Positions 7,727 through 15,936 of a DNA stretch of 64,000 nt are shown here, piece by piece. The notes beneath the pieces were generated by a model, which was given only the letters and a program-made list of their open reading frames with translations, was not told the DNA's origin and did not search any database. The DNA is from Betaproteobacteria bacterium (GTDB taxonomy: Bacteria; Pseudomonadota; Gammaproteobacteria; Burkholderiales; SG8-41). The stretch is taken from positions 25,550 through 89,549 of the forward strand of contig JAQGNH010000389.1 of the NCBI GenBank assembly GCA_028291945.1. The letters are read 5' to 3'. The first letter of the stretch is position 1. Every line of letters begins with the position of its first letter. The position numbers and the translations under genes are program-made.

Positions 7727-8856
7727 GCATCACAGTCGCGCTGGCGCAGACTGCCAAGGAGCGCGCCGAGGTCTACGCTTTCCGCTATCGCATCTATGTC
7801 GAGGAGATGGGGCTTCAGCCGCCTGGCGCCGACCATCAACGCCGCCAATTGGCGGACGAGTACGATCCACAGGGTCTTTCGTATGCGCTCGTTGAAGACG
7901 GCGCGATCGTCGGATCGCTGCGGTGCGTATTCATGGACCAGCTGCCCGACCCGAGCGCCCTGATCGCGAAGTTCCACATGGAGCCGGCGCTTGCAGCGTT
8001 CGGACTTTCTGCGATCGTCACCACGAGCCGCTTCATGCTCGACCCGCGTTTACGTCACGGCACAGCGATCCTGCGGCTGATCGAAGCAGCCTACGACGAT
8101 GCCCGCCACCGCGGCATACGGCTGAATTACGGCGACTGCAGCCCTCACATGCTCGAGTTCTACGAACACATGGGTTACCGCCGCTTTACCCGCGCTTACA
8201 ACGACACCTATTTCGGCTTCAAGCTGCCGATCCTGATGCTGATCGGCGACCAGGAGTTGTTCGATAGAGTTCACTCGCCGCTCGGCCGGCTCGCCGCCGC
8301 GTATTCCGACGACATAGAGGTGCGCGACTGGTTCGCGCAAACCTACCCGGAGTATCTCGGCCTGGAGACAGCGTCGTTGTTGTCCGAGGGCAGCTTCTTC
8401 GATCTGCTCACCGAGCGAGTATCGAGCGATCCGCTGCACGCGGTCGCCTTGCTGCATAACCTGAACCGCGAGGAGGCCGATCGCTTCCTGGCGCACGCCA
8501 CGCTCATCAAGGCGCAGCCGGGCGATTTCATCGTTCGTCAGGGCGATCGCGACGATACCATCTACATCCTGCTTTCCGGGCTTGCCGAAGTCATCCTCGA
8601 CGGCAATGAAGAGCGGCCGCTTCGCGCACTCGCTGGTGGCGACATCTTCGGCGAGATCGGCTTTCTGACGACCACGCGTCGCACTGCTTCCGTGGCTGCA
8701 CGTGCGCCTTCGGAGATCCTCGTGCTGTCGGCTCCGTTCCTGAAGCGCTTCCTCAAGCAGGAGCCATTGATTGCCGCGAAGCTGCTTTATAACCTGTCGA
8801 CCATACTGGCCAGTCGTCTCGCGACCGCAACGCTCAAGGAGAGCGCAGGAAAGTAG
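7723..8856 (+). CDS. GNAT-type N-acyl synthase fused to a cNMP-binding domain
   Basis: A 377-residue two-domain protein. Residues 1-230 resemble the autoinducer-synthase/FeeM-type N-acyltransferase fold: VYAFRYRIYVEEMG at the N-terminus, an EDGAIVGSLR strand and a basic core. Residues 255-375 form a CRP-like cyclic-nucleotide-binding barrel with the phosphate-binding cassette GGDIFGEIGFLTTTRRTASV. No DNA-binding helix-turn-helix follows, so the sensor most likely gates the acyltransferase rather than transcription. The GTG start overlaps the stop of the upstream gene (GTGA). The predicted reaction is acyl transfer from acyl-ACP or acyl-CoA to an amine, possibly controlled by cAMP (inference). 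Confidence 0.8.
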   Translation: MSITVALAQTAKERAEVYAFRYRIYVEEMGLQPPGADHQRRQLADEYDPQGLSYALVEDGAIVGSLRCVFMDQLPDPSALIAKFHMEPALAAFGLSAIVTTSRFMLDPRLRHGTAILRLIEAAYDDARHRGIRLNYGDCSPHMLEFYEHMGYRRFTRAYNDTYFGFKLPILMLIGDQELFDRVHSPLGRLAAAYSDDIEVRDWFAQTYPEYLGLETASLLSEGSFFDLLTERVSSDPLHAVALLHNLNREEADRFLAHATLIKAQPGDFIVRQGDRDDTIYILLSGLAEVILDGNEERPLRALAGGDIFGEIGFLTTTRRTASVAARAPSEILVLSAPFLKRFLKQEPLIAAKLLYNLSTILASRLATATLKESAGK

Positions 8857-8967
8857 GCGAGGCGGAGGTAAGCTTGTCAGCTTTCGATTTCAAACGAAGC
8901 CGGTCCCTGATCTGCGAGTGCGCGATTGGTATTCCCCAACACACGGTTTCGAGCATAGCATTCAGCC

Positions 8968-9918
8968 ATGTCCCTCCGATCTTCCTCGTTGCTGTTCGCG
9001 CTTGCGCTCGCGCTTCTGACCGGCGGTGCTTGCGCACAAGCGTATCCGAACAAGCCGATACGCCTCATCACATCCGCGCCCGGCGGCACCAGCGATTTCA
9101 CGTCGCGCGTCATCGGGCGAGGGCTGACCGAGAACCTCGGGCAACAAGTGATCGTCGACAATCGCGGCGACTTCGGCGGAGGCATTCTGGCGAAAGCACC
9201 CGCCGACGGTTATACGCTGCTGCTCGACGGCGCGAGCCTGTGGCTCGCTCAGCTTCTACAGAAGACGCCGTACGATCCGCTGCGCGACTTTGCGCCCGTC
9301 ATGGTCGCCGTGCGGGCGCCGAATGTCGTCGTCATCAATACGGCTATCCCCGTCGCTTCGGTCAAGGAGCTGATCGCAATGGCTCGCGCGAAGCCGGGGG
9401 CGCTCAATTACGCCTCCGGCGGAATCGGCGGCCAGTCACATCTGGCGGCGGAGCTCTTCAGGTCGATGACAGGCGTGAATATCGTCAACATCAATTACAA
9501 GGGCACCGGCCCCGCGATCAATGCGCTCGTCGCGGGCGAGGTGCAGATCATGTTCTGCAATGCGACGATTGCAGCGCCGCACATCAAGGCCGGTAAAGTC
9601 AAAGCGCTTGCCGTTGGCAGTCCGGAACGCTCTCCCCTGCTGCCCGATTTACCGACGCTGGCCGCGTCGGGTCTGCCCGGTTTCGAATCAGTCGTTGCGC
9701 AAGGCATCGTGCTCCCGGCCCGCACGCCGCCCGCGCTCGTCAGCCGCATCAATCAGGAGATCGCGCGCGTGCTGAACAAGCCCGAAGTGAAGGAGCGCCA
9801 TTTCACCATCGGTGTCGAGACCATGGCGAGCTCACCGGAGGAGTTCGCCGCGACCATGCGAAGGGACATCGAGAGGTGGGGCAAGGTGATCAAAGACGCA
9901 GGCATACGGGTTATGTAA
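8968..9918 (+). CDS. Bug/TctC-family periplasmic receptor
   Basis: A 316-residue periplasmic binding protein of the tripartite tricarboxylate transporter family. The signal peptide ends at ACAQA. The mature start YPNKPIRLITSAPGG, the PADGYTLLLDG block and the YDPLRDFAPV block are family hallmarks. The usual NRPGA turn is replaced by NRGDFGGG, which may alter ligand contacts. It has no TctA/TctB partner nearby and sits alone between the acyltransferase gene and a GyrI-like gene fragment. Ligands of Bug proteins are typically carboxylates or aromatic acids; none can be assigned here. Confidence 0.92.
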   Translation: MSLRSSSLLFALALALLTGGACAQAYPNKPIRLITSAPGGTSDFTSRVIGRGLTENLGQQVIVDNRGDFGGGILAKAPADGYTLLLDGASLWLAQLLQKTPYDPLRDFAPVMVAVRAPNVVVINTAIPVASVKELIAMARAKPGALNYASGGIGGQSHLAAELFRSMTGVNIVNINYKGTGPAINALVAGEVQIMFCNATIAAPHIKAGKVKALAVGSPERSPLLPDLPTLAASGLPGFESVVAQGIVLPARTPPALVSRINQEIARVLNKPEVKERHFTIGVETMASSPEEFAATMRRDIERWGKVIKDAGIRVM

Positions 9919-9919
9919 A

Positions 9920-10075
9920 TTCGTCGCGTGGGGCGAGTTCATCAAGTGGATCGCAGCCAACGGGCATACGCCAGCGCCAGATGTTTGGGAATGCTATATC
10001 GCGGGCCCGGAGTCGAATTCCGACCCGGCCAAGTGGCGCACGGAGCTCAATCGCCCACTGATTGGTCAAGCCTGA
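9920..10075 (+). pseudogene. C-terminal fragment of a GyrI-like/effector-binding protein
   Basis: Frame 9929-10075 encodes an end typical of GyrI-like (AraC effector-binding) domains: WGEFIKWIAANGHTPA, then VWECYIAGPES, then DPAKWRTELNRPL. These match the family's closing 'E-x-Y-x-x-x-P...D-P-x-x-W-R-T-E-L' pattern. No start codon or N-terminal part exists, because the frame emerges from the end of the Bug gene. A truncated gene is the simplest reading. The remaining 10076-10196 holds nothing recognisable. Confidence 0.7.
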
Positions 10076-10196
10076 ACCGGTATCCGGACGCCGCAGCGTC
10101 GCCAGCGGAACGTGTGACGTAGCGGGTAGAATCTTGTGTTGACCGGCGGGCGCGGATCAGAGCTCTGTAGATCGTCTTTCGTGAGGAGATGAAACC

Positions 10197-11066
10197 ATGG
10201 AAATGTTAGCGAAAGCAGAGACGATGAAGGTCACCAAGCTCAAGGAACATATCGGAGCAGAGGTGACCGGCATCGACTTGCGGGAGCCGATCGACGCTGC
10301 GACCCGTCAGCGTCTCAACGACGTTGTGGCCGAGCACGTGGTCATGGTGATCCGGGGTCAGAAATTTACGGCGGCACAGTACCAGGCTGCCGCAGAGCTC
10401 TTCGGCGAGCTCATGGAGGACCAGAATCGCCGCTACCTCGTCGATGGCTTGCCGCTCGTGAGCGTGCTGTCGAACCGCCACAAGGACAGCCAGGGCAATC
10501 CGGCGAAAGTGGGAAAAAACGCCACCTGGCATACGGACCATACCAATCAGGAGCGCCCGCCGAAGTTCACGATGCTCTACCCGGTGGCACTGCCGGATAA
10601 AGGTGGCGGCACGTCGATCTGCAATATGCGGGCGGCGTACGACGCGCTACCCGAGGAATGGAAGCAACGCATCACTGACATGAAGACGGCTTGCAGCCTC
10701 ATCAGCAGTGCGCGCTTCAAGATCGCCAATCCCGACATCCTGCGCGCACAGCAGGAGTCGCAAGTTCCCCCGACAATCCAACCGCTCGTGCGGACTCACC
10801 CGGAGCGCGGCACGAAAGCGATCTGGTTCCACAAGAGCAAGACTGAGAGGATCCTTGGCATGGAGCCGCAGGAAACGCAGGCTTTCCTCGACGAGCTACT
10901 GGAGACTGCCATCCGGCCGCAGTTCGTCTACGTGCACGAATACAAGCTCGGCGACATGCTTATCGTCGACAACCGCTCGGCCATGCACAAGGCGGGCTTC
11001 GACTACGACCATAGCCAGCACCGCATGCTTTACCGCATCCTCGTCAGAGGCGACCGACCATTCTGA
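10197..11066 (+). CDS. TauD/TfdA-family Fe(II)/2-oxoglutarate dioxygenase
   Basis: A 289-residue non-heme iron dioxygenase. Enzymes of this family hydroxylate substrates such as taurine or 2,4-D at the cost of 2-oxoglutarate. The HxD half of the facial triad is in WHTDHTNQ, the distal His in NRSAMHKAGFDYDH, and the 2-oxoglutarate-binding Arg in HRMLYRILVRG. The start is supported by GAGGAG eight bases upstream. Its near neighbour is a thiol-dioxygenase-like cupin 85 bp downstream, perhaps co-transcribed, which makes a sulfur or organosulfur substrate possible. A clear paralog lies at 25081. Confidence 0.92.
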   Translation: MEMLAKAETMKVTKLKEHIGAEVTGIDLREPIDAATRQRLNDVVAEHVVMVIRGQKFTAAQYQAAAELFGELMEDQNRRYLVDGLPLVSVLSNRHKDSQGNPAKVGKNATWHTDHTNQERPPKFTMLYPVALPDKGGGTSICNMRAAYDALPEEWKQRITDMKTACSLISSARFKIANPDILRAQQESQVPPTIQPLVRTHPERGTKAIWFHKSKTERILGMEPQETQAFLDELLETAIRPQFVYVHEYKLGDMLIVDNRSAMHKAGFDYDHSQHRMLYRILVRGDRPF

Positions 11067-11151
11067 AGCTGGGAACGCCGATGCCGAATGCCGGCAAGCG
11101 CGCAGGAGCGGGTTTTGTTTGCTACGACCATCTGCCCGAAGGAGGCCGCCC

Positions 11152-11694
11152 ATGTTCGATAAGGAATGCTTCATCGAAGAATGCCGTGCCGCGCTCAGGG
11201 AGCAGGACGCGCAAGAGGCGATGCGGGAGCTGGTCGCACGAGTAATGAGCGAGCCCGCCCAAATCGTACAGGCGCTCGGTGAACCCAACCGCGCAGGTGT
11301 TAACACGCTATACAAGCAGGACGATCTCACCATCCTGAACTTGTGCTGGGGGCCGGGAATGGAAGTCAAGCCTCACGATCATCGTATGTGGGCCGTGATC
11401 GGGATCTATGCCGGGCGCGAGGAGAACTTCTTCTATCGCCGATCCGAGCACGGTCTCACCCGGCATGGAATGAAAGAGCTTAACGCGAAGGATGCAGTTC
11501 GGCTGGGCACCGCAGTCATCCATTCGGTCACCAATCCGCTCGAGCAGATGACTGCGGCAATTCACGTCTATGGCGGCGATTTCTTCAATACCCCCCGCAG
11601 CGAATGGGACCCGAAGACTTTCAAAGAAGGCCCGTATGACGTGGCGGACACGCTGCGAATCTTCGAAGAATCGAACTTACGGCTGCGTGCGTGA
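11152..11694 (+). CDS. Thiol-dioxygenase-like cupin
   Basis: A 180-residue single-domain protein of the cysteine-dioxygenase/plant-cysteine-oxidase-like cupin group. The metal motif VKPHDHRMWAVIGIYAG gives two His ligands, and IHSVTNP carries the third. An N-terminal helical region of about 70 residues is typical of this group. GGAGG lies six bases before the ATG. Members oxidise thiols such as cysteine or 3-mercaptopropionate, or act as metal-dependent proteins of unknown reaction. The pairing with a TauD-type dioxygenase upstream is suggestive of sulfur metabolism but not proof. Confidence 0.78.
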   Translation: MFDKECFIEECRAALREQDAQEAMRELVARVMSEPAQIVQALGEPNRAGVNTLYKQDDLTILNLCWGPGMEVKPHDHRMWAVIGIYAGREENFFYRRSEHGLTRHGMKELNAKDAVRLGTAVIHSVTNPLEQMTAAIHVYGGDFFNTPRSEWDPKTFKEGPYDVADTLRIFEESNLRLRA

Positions 11695-11778
11695 AGGACA
11701 CAACGCTTGCCTGCGTGGTTCGTTCCACGTTGTTAGAGGCGCCAGCGGCTAGAAACTGAAGAGTCCGTAACAGAATAA

Positions 11779-11878
11779 CCGTTCACCCTTCGACTCGCCG
11801 TGTGCTGAGCGTCAGCCGTTCACCCTTCGACGAGCTCCGGGCGAACGGGGGACGCAGTCGAAGCATCAGGGCGAACGG
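11779..11878. repeat. REP-like palindromic repeats
   Basis: Two related half-palindromes with arms CCGTTCACCC..GGGCGAACGG around TTCGAC, at 11816-11848 and, with a longer span, 11779-11878. The same family recurs at 39162-39193, with a partial match near 31172-31187. The rest of the gap 11695-11920 shows no gene. Confidence 0.75.
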
Positions 11879-11920
11879 TGATTAACAGAGGACCGCTCCC
11901 CTCGGTTCTCTATTCTCCAA

Positions 11921-12871
11921 TTGACTGGAGTGGCAATTCTTAGACGTTCGAGTTTATTCTTCATTGTTTGGCTGACGCTCGTCAGCGGCTGTACACGCGT
12001 GCCGCCTCTCTACGAAGCGTCGCTCAAGACGAGGACCGTACCTGAGCTGCAGGAACTGTTGCTCAATAACGAAACCGATCTTGATCTGTTCCGATTGCAC
12101 GGTCCATTTGCCGTGGCCGTACAAAAAGACCGTGAAGTGCACCTATCGAGTACTGAGCGCATCAAGGCCGATTTGTTTCTGTCGGCGCCGGCTGAAAAAG
12201 CGCCTCTGGTTATTTTCCTGCATGGGCATGACAGCTCGAAAGGAGCGCATGCCAATCAGGCGATGCATTTGGCATCGTGGGGAATGCATTGTCTAAGCCT
12301 CCAGCTTCCCAACAAGGGTCCATGGATCAGCAATGGCAAAACGTTGGCAAGAATCGTCAGTTTGATTTACCGCTCGCCAGAAGTGATCGATAGCCGAATT
12401 GACGTAAACAAAATTATCCTCGTCGGGCATTCGTTTGGGGGGGCCGCAGTGGCTGTTGCGCTGGCTGAAGGCGCCCCCGCCGCGGGCGGCATCTTGCTCG
12501 ATCCCGCGGCCGCAGCCAAGGACGTGCCGAATTATTTGCGGCGAATCAATAAACCTGTGATGGTGCTGGGTGCTGACGACGAAGTCGCCTCCGCACGCAA
12601 CCGCGACTGGTTCTATCGATTTATCCGCAGCGGCATTGCTGAAGTCTCGATCAGAGACGCTGCCCATGAAGACGCGCAGTTTCCTTCGGAGTTCGCGTTG
12701 CAAAACTCCGGACACGATCCAAATACGACGGAAGACTTGCAGGTCACCTTTGTCAGCGCATTGACCTCAGCTGCCGTTAGTCTTTCAGCTACCGGCACGT
12801 TCGATTATGCCTGGACAAGTTTTCGTCCTGTTTTTGAAAATGGGAAGTTCTTTAACCCGAAGAAAAAATAA
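11921..12871 (+). CDS. Alpha/beta-hydrolase lipoprotein
   Basis: A protein of about 316 residues with a lipobox (TLVSGC, Cys24) and an alpha/beta-hydrolase core: oxyanion-hole loop FLHGHDSS, nucleophile elbow GHSFGG (Ser171), and a late His region in SIRDAAHED. It resembles dienelactone-hydrolase or acetyl-xylan-esterase-like dialkyl esterases of the envelope. The start is uncertain (TTG at 11921 or GTG at 11930; no good ribosome-binding site). Base composition is visibly AT-richer than the flanking catabolic genes. The next gene begins 11 bp after the stop and is also exported, so the two form an operon. Confidence 0.8.
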   Translation: MTGVAILRRSSLFFIVWLTLVSGCTRVPPLYEASLKTRTVPELQELLLNNETDLDLFRLHGPFAVAVQKDREVHLSSTERIKADLFLSAPAEKAPLVIFLHGHDSSKGAHANQAMHLASWGMHCLSLQLPNKGPWISNGKTLARIVSLIYRSPEVIDSRIDVNKIILVGHSFGGAAVAVALAEGAPAAGGILLDPAAAAKDVPNYLRRINKPVMVLGADDEVASARNRDWFYRFIRSGIAEVSIRDAAHEDAQFPSEFALQNSGHDPNTTEDLQVTFVSALTSAAVSLSATGTFDYAWTSFRPVFENGKFFNPKKK

Positions 12872-12881
12872 TGAGGAGCCT

Positions 12882-13757
12882 ATGATTCAAATACGAGCAG
12901 TCGTCCTACTCTTACTGCCCATCCTGTGGCTGGCGGCATCCCATGCCGAGGATCTCGGCAGCCCCAACTTCAATGATGAATTTTCAAAGCAGGAAAGTAT
13001 CTATCGCAGCGAAGGACAACAAGTCATCGAGGGTTATACCGTCGATCGCGCGCTTTTAACCTACGCACACGGCCTATCCTCCGGGTTCGATCGCGCGTTG
13101 GCATCTCTTGGCCCGGCAGATCGGTGGCTCGATATCGGGGCCGGCCAGGGCCAAGCTATATTGGATTATTACGCCCCGAGCTACGACCGGATGCACTTCG
13201 CAGGACGAGACCGACGCGGCGCGAAAGCCCAGGCAGTCGCAATATCCATAGAAGACCGAAGGACGCCGCTCTGGCAACAAACCGCCGCAACCCTTGGAGT
13301 GAATCAAATCCAATATTTATCTGGCAGACGTTTGCGAGAGTATTCGTTAAAAGAACTGGGACGATTTCAGGTTATTACGGACGTCATGGGTGGGTTTTCA
13401 TACACGGATAATCTTTCCCGGTTTATGGAGACGGCACTCGGCTTGTTGGAATTGAACGGCAGTTTATTTACGGTTCTGCAAGACGTGCATCGGGAAGATG
13501 GAACGAATAGCCCCTTCTATCCCGGCTCGCCATTCCTGACTGAAATCGTAAATGCCGACGGTTCAGAACTGAAAGTTTGTTCCTGGCTCAAGCGTATTAC
13601 GTGTGCGGAAGTGACGTGCGAAGGAAAATCGTGGGAACCGCCCACTGAGGCCTTTCGTATTCGCAAAGTTTGCAATGACGTTACAGTCCCGCCTTTGGGA
13701 CTGGTTCATTACCAGGCAGGAACGCCTCCCGAACGCCGCTTTGAACTAAAACACTAA
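12882..13757 (+). CDS. Exported methyltransferase-fold protein, copy 1
   Basis: A 291-residue protein. A Sec signal peptide (residues 1-23, cut near SHA|ED) is followed by a Rossmann methyltransferase-like core with an intact SAM-type glycine loop LDIGAGQG (83-90). The mature domain has a C-terminal extension with four Cys in the pattern C-x7-C-x4-C-x17-C, the only Cys in the protein, as expected for two disulfides outside the cytoplasm. SAM is not normally found in the periplasm, so activity is doubtful. The core may be an adapted binding or structural fold. GAGGAG precedes the ATG. A paralog lies at 16664. Lower GC than its surroundings suggests acquisition. Confidence 0.8.
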   Translation: MIQIRAVVLLLLPILWLAASHAEDLGSPNFNDEFSKQESIYRSEGQQVIEGYTVDRALLTYAHGLSSGFDRALASLGPADRWLDIGAGQGQAILDYYAPSYDRMHFAGRDRRGAKAQAVAISIEDRRTPLWQQTAATLGVNQIQYLSGRRLREYSLKELGRFQVITDVMGGFSYTDNLSRFMETALGLLELNGSLFTVLQDVHREDGTNSPFYPGSPFLTEIVNADGSELKVCSWLKRITCAEVTCEGKSWEPPTEAFRIRKVCNDVTVPPLGLVHYQAGTPPERRFELKH

Positions 13758-14648
13758 TCAAGCCGCGCCCGACAGCGGCGCGCCGCATACTCTGCAATAC
13801 GCGGCATCGGACTCGTGGCCGGCGCTGCCACATGCGCTGCAACGCGCCCGTGCTGATTGCGTTGTGAATCTCTGCGCAGTCATCTCGGCGGTGACGATAC
13901 CGGTAGGCACTGCGAGTATGCCCCAGCCGATCAGCATGACGATCGACGCTAGCGTGCGTCCAAGCTCGGTGCGCGGGACAATGTCGCCGTAGCCCACGGT
14001 CGTGATGGTCGACAACGCCCAGTAGACTGCTTTGGGAATGCTGGTGAAGCCATGTTGCGGGCCTTCGATCACATACATGAGCGTTCCGACGATCAGCACA
14101 ACGATCACGACTACCGAGAGGAACACCAGTATCTTGCGCATGCTGTTCGCCATCGCGCTGCCGAGCAGGCGCATTTCGCTGAGGTACGCCGTCAGCTTGA
14201 AAATCCTGAAGCAGCGGAGAAGCCGCAGAATACGGACATCGATCAGCACCTGCGCTTCGGGAAATGCGACCGCGAGATACGTCGGCAGCACAGCGACCAG
14301 ATCGACGATGCCGAAAAAGCTCGTGGCGTAACGCAGGGGCCGCTCGACGGATAAGAGACGTGCGATGTATTCGATCGTGAACAGAATGGTGAACATCCAC
14401 TCGGCGATGTTCAGCAGCCTGCCGTGCTGCCTCGCCACGCTCTCGACGCTGTCTACCATCACCGCCGCGACGCTCAGCAGAATCGCAGCGATCACGATGA
14501 TGTCGAAAATTTTGCCGGCTGGCGTATCCGACTCGAAGACCACCTTGTAAAGCTGGAGGCGCCATCCACCCGCAGGCTTCCCGAATTGAATCTCCGGGCC
14601 CAAGTCGGGTTTTGGTACGGCTGTCGCAGTTCGCTCTAGTGTTGTCAT
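13758..14648 (-). CDS. Voltage-gated-type K+ channel with C-terminal zinc ribbon
   Basis: A 296-residue inner-membrane protein with six predicted membrane segments. The S4 helix carries regularly spaced basic residues (139-151, RILRLLRCFRIFK), and the pore loop holds the potassium selectivity filter TTVGYGD (216-222). After S6 the C-terminus ends in a treble-clef/zinc-ribbon motif, C-x2-C at 270/273 and C-x2-C at 285/288. This is unusual for Kv-type bacterial channels and may serve in assembly or sensing. The start at 14648 has GAGGA upstream. The gene is tail-to-tail with the exported methyltransferase-fold gene (stops adjacent) and divergent from the Bug gene. Confidence 0.9.
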   Translation of the reverse strand: MTTLERTATAVPKPDLGPEIQFGKPAGGWRLQLYKVVFESDTPAGKIFDIIVIAAILLSVAAVMVDSVESVARQHGRLLNIAEWMFTILFTIEYIARLLSVERPLRYATSFFGIVDLVAVLPTYLAVAFPEAQVLIDVRILRLLRCFRIFKLTAYLSEMRLLGSAMANSMRKILVFLSVVVIVVLIVGTLMYVIEGPQHGFTSIPKAVYWALSTITTVGYGDIVPRTELGRTLASIVMLIGWGILAVPTGIVTAEMTAQRFTTQSARARCSACGSAGHESDAAYCRVCGAPLSGAA

Positions 14649-14775
14649 CTGGCTGTCCTCGTTATCTGCCCGCTTGCGCTCCTGTGCCGAGTTCTCCGTT
14701 ATTCTTCGTGCACCGCCGCAGACCTGCTGTGCCCGATTATGCCAGTCAGCTGAGGCGATGCTTGAGGAGACCCGA

Positions 14776-15759
14776 TTGAGTCCGATGCCGCCGCGCATGA
14801 TCGCCACGCTGTGCTGTGCCGTGCTGCTCGCCGGTGCAACGGTCGGCGCCGCACAGAATTATCCGAAGCGGCCCATTCGCATGCTGGTCGGATTTGCGCC
14901 AGGCGGGGGCACGGACGTTGTCGCGCGCATACTCGCGCCGCGGCTTGCGTCTGCGTGGGGCGAGCAGATCGTGATCGACAACCGTCCCGGGGCGACCGGC
15001 ACGATCGCCGCGGCGCTCGTTGTGCGCGCGGCGCCCGACGGCTACACGCTGCTGATGGGACATGCGAGCACCAACACCATTGCGCCGGCGCTCTATCCCA
15101 AGCTGCCGTACGATTCCGCCAAGGATTTTGCGCCCGTCACGCTAGCCGGTTCTGTGCCGCATCTGATTTCCGTGCATCCATCGGTGCCGGTGCGCACCGT
15201 GAAAGAGCTGATCGCGCTCGCCAAGGCCAAGCCCCGCGAGCTCACCACTCCTTCGTCGGGTCACGGCAGCATGTCTCATATCGCCGGCGCGCTCTTCATG
15301 CACGCCACCGGCACCGAGCTCGTTCACGTGCCTTACAAGGGCGCGGGGCTATCGGTGCAGGACCTCATCGCCGGGCACGTCAAGGTGAGCTTCGATACGA
15401 CCGCCGCCGTGATGCCGTACGTGAAAGCGGGGCGACTGCGCGCGCTCGCCGCCGCGGCGCCCAAACGCCTTGCTTCGTTGCCTGACGTTCCGACCGTGTC
15501 GGAAGCGGGTGTGCGTGGCTTCGAGATGTCGAGCTGGTACGGCGTATTCGCGCCTGCCGGTACGCCCACTCTGCTCTTGCGCAAGATACACGCCGAAGTC
15601 AATCGCGCGCAGGACCTGCCGGAGGTGAAAGCGCAGATGGATCAGCTCGGCACGGATCGCGCCCGCAGCGCGAGCCCGGAAGCGTTTGCGGCCATGGTCA
15701 AAGCAGACCTAGTGCGCTTCTCGAATGTGGTGAGGGCGGCCGGAATCAAGATCGAATAG
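14776..15759 (+). CDS. Bug/TctC-family periplasmic receptor
   Basis: A receptor of about 327 residues with signal peptide ending ATVGAAQ. It carries the family blocks YPKRPIRMLVGFAPGGG, DNRPGATG, APDGYTLLMGH and YDSAKDFAPVT. The TTG at 14776 is favoured because GAGGAG lies six bases upstream; ATG codons at 14785 and 14797 are alternatives that keep the signal peptide. It is divergent from the K+ channel and no transporter membrane subunit is linked. The ligand is probably an organic acid. Confidence 0.9.
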   Translation: MSPMPPRMIATLCCAVLLAGATVGAAQNYPKRPIRMLVGFAPGGGTDVVARILAPRLASAWGEQIVIDNRPGATGTIAAALVVRAAPDGYTLLMGHASTNTIAPALYPKLPYDSAKDFAPVTLAGSVPHLISVHPSVPVRTVKELIALAKAKPRELTTPSSGHGSMSHIAGALFMHATGTELVHVPYKGAGLSVQDLIAGHVKVSFDTTAAVMPYVKAGRLRALAAAAPKRLASLPDVPTVSEAGVRGFEMSSWYGVFAPAGTPTLLLRKIHAEVNRAQDLPEVKAQMDQLGTDRARSASPEAFAAMVKADLVRFSNVVRAAGIKIE

Positions 15760-15889
15760 CCTGCTGGCGCTGCGAGATGCAGGCGATCTGCTCGGTACCA
15801 ATTGCAAGCGGTGAGAGCGCATCCGCCATCGCGACTCCTCTCTCACAAATAATCTGCAGCGATGCGGCATCAGGAAGCACGGCGCCTAT

Positions 15890-15907
15890 GTAGCACTAAT
15901 GTGCTAC
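15890..15907. promoter_or_regulatory. Palindromic operator upstream of antitoxin
   Basis: GTAGCACTAATGTGCTAC is a perfect inverted repeat (7-bp arms, TAAT centre) starting 47 bp before the antitoxin ATG. Ribbon-helix-helix antitoxins typically repress their own promoter by binding such a site. The assignment to this antitoxin is inference from position and symmetry. Confidence 0.75.
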
Positions 15908-15936
15908 GATCCGCTTGTTAACAGGAGTATTTGGGT

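Noticed and set aside
10000..10040. tRNA-like TTC-GAATTCC sequence
   Set aside because: It is part of the GyrI-like coding frame and no cloverleaf can be drawn around it.
15746..15829. 27-codon minus-strand frame with GAGAGGAG before an ATG
   Set aside because: Overlaps the end of the Bug gene, is very short and resembles no family; the ribosome-binding site could be chance.
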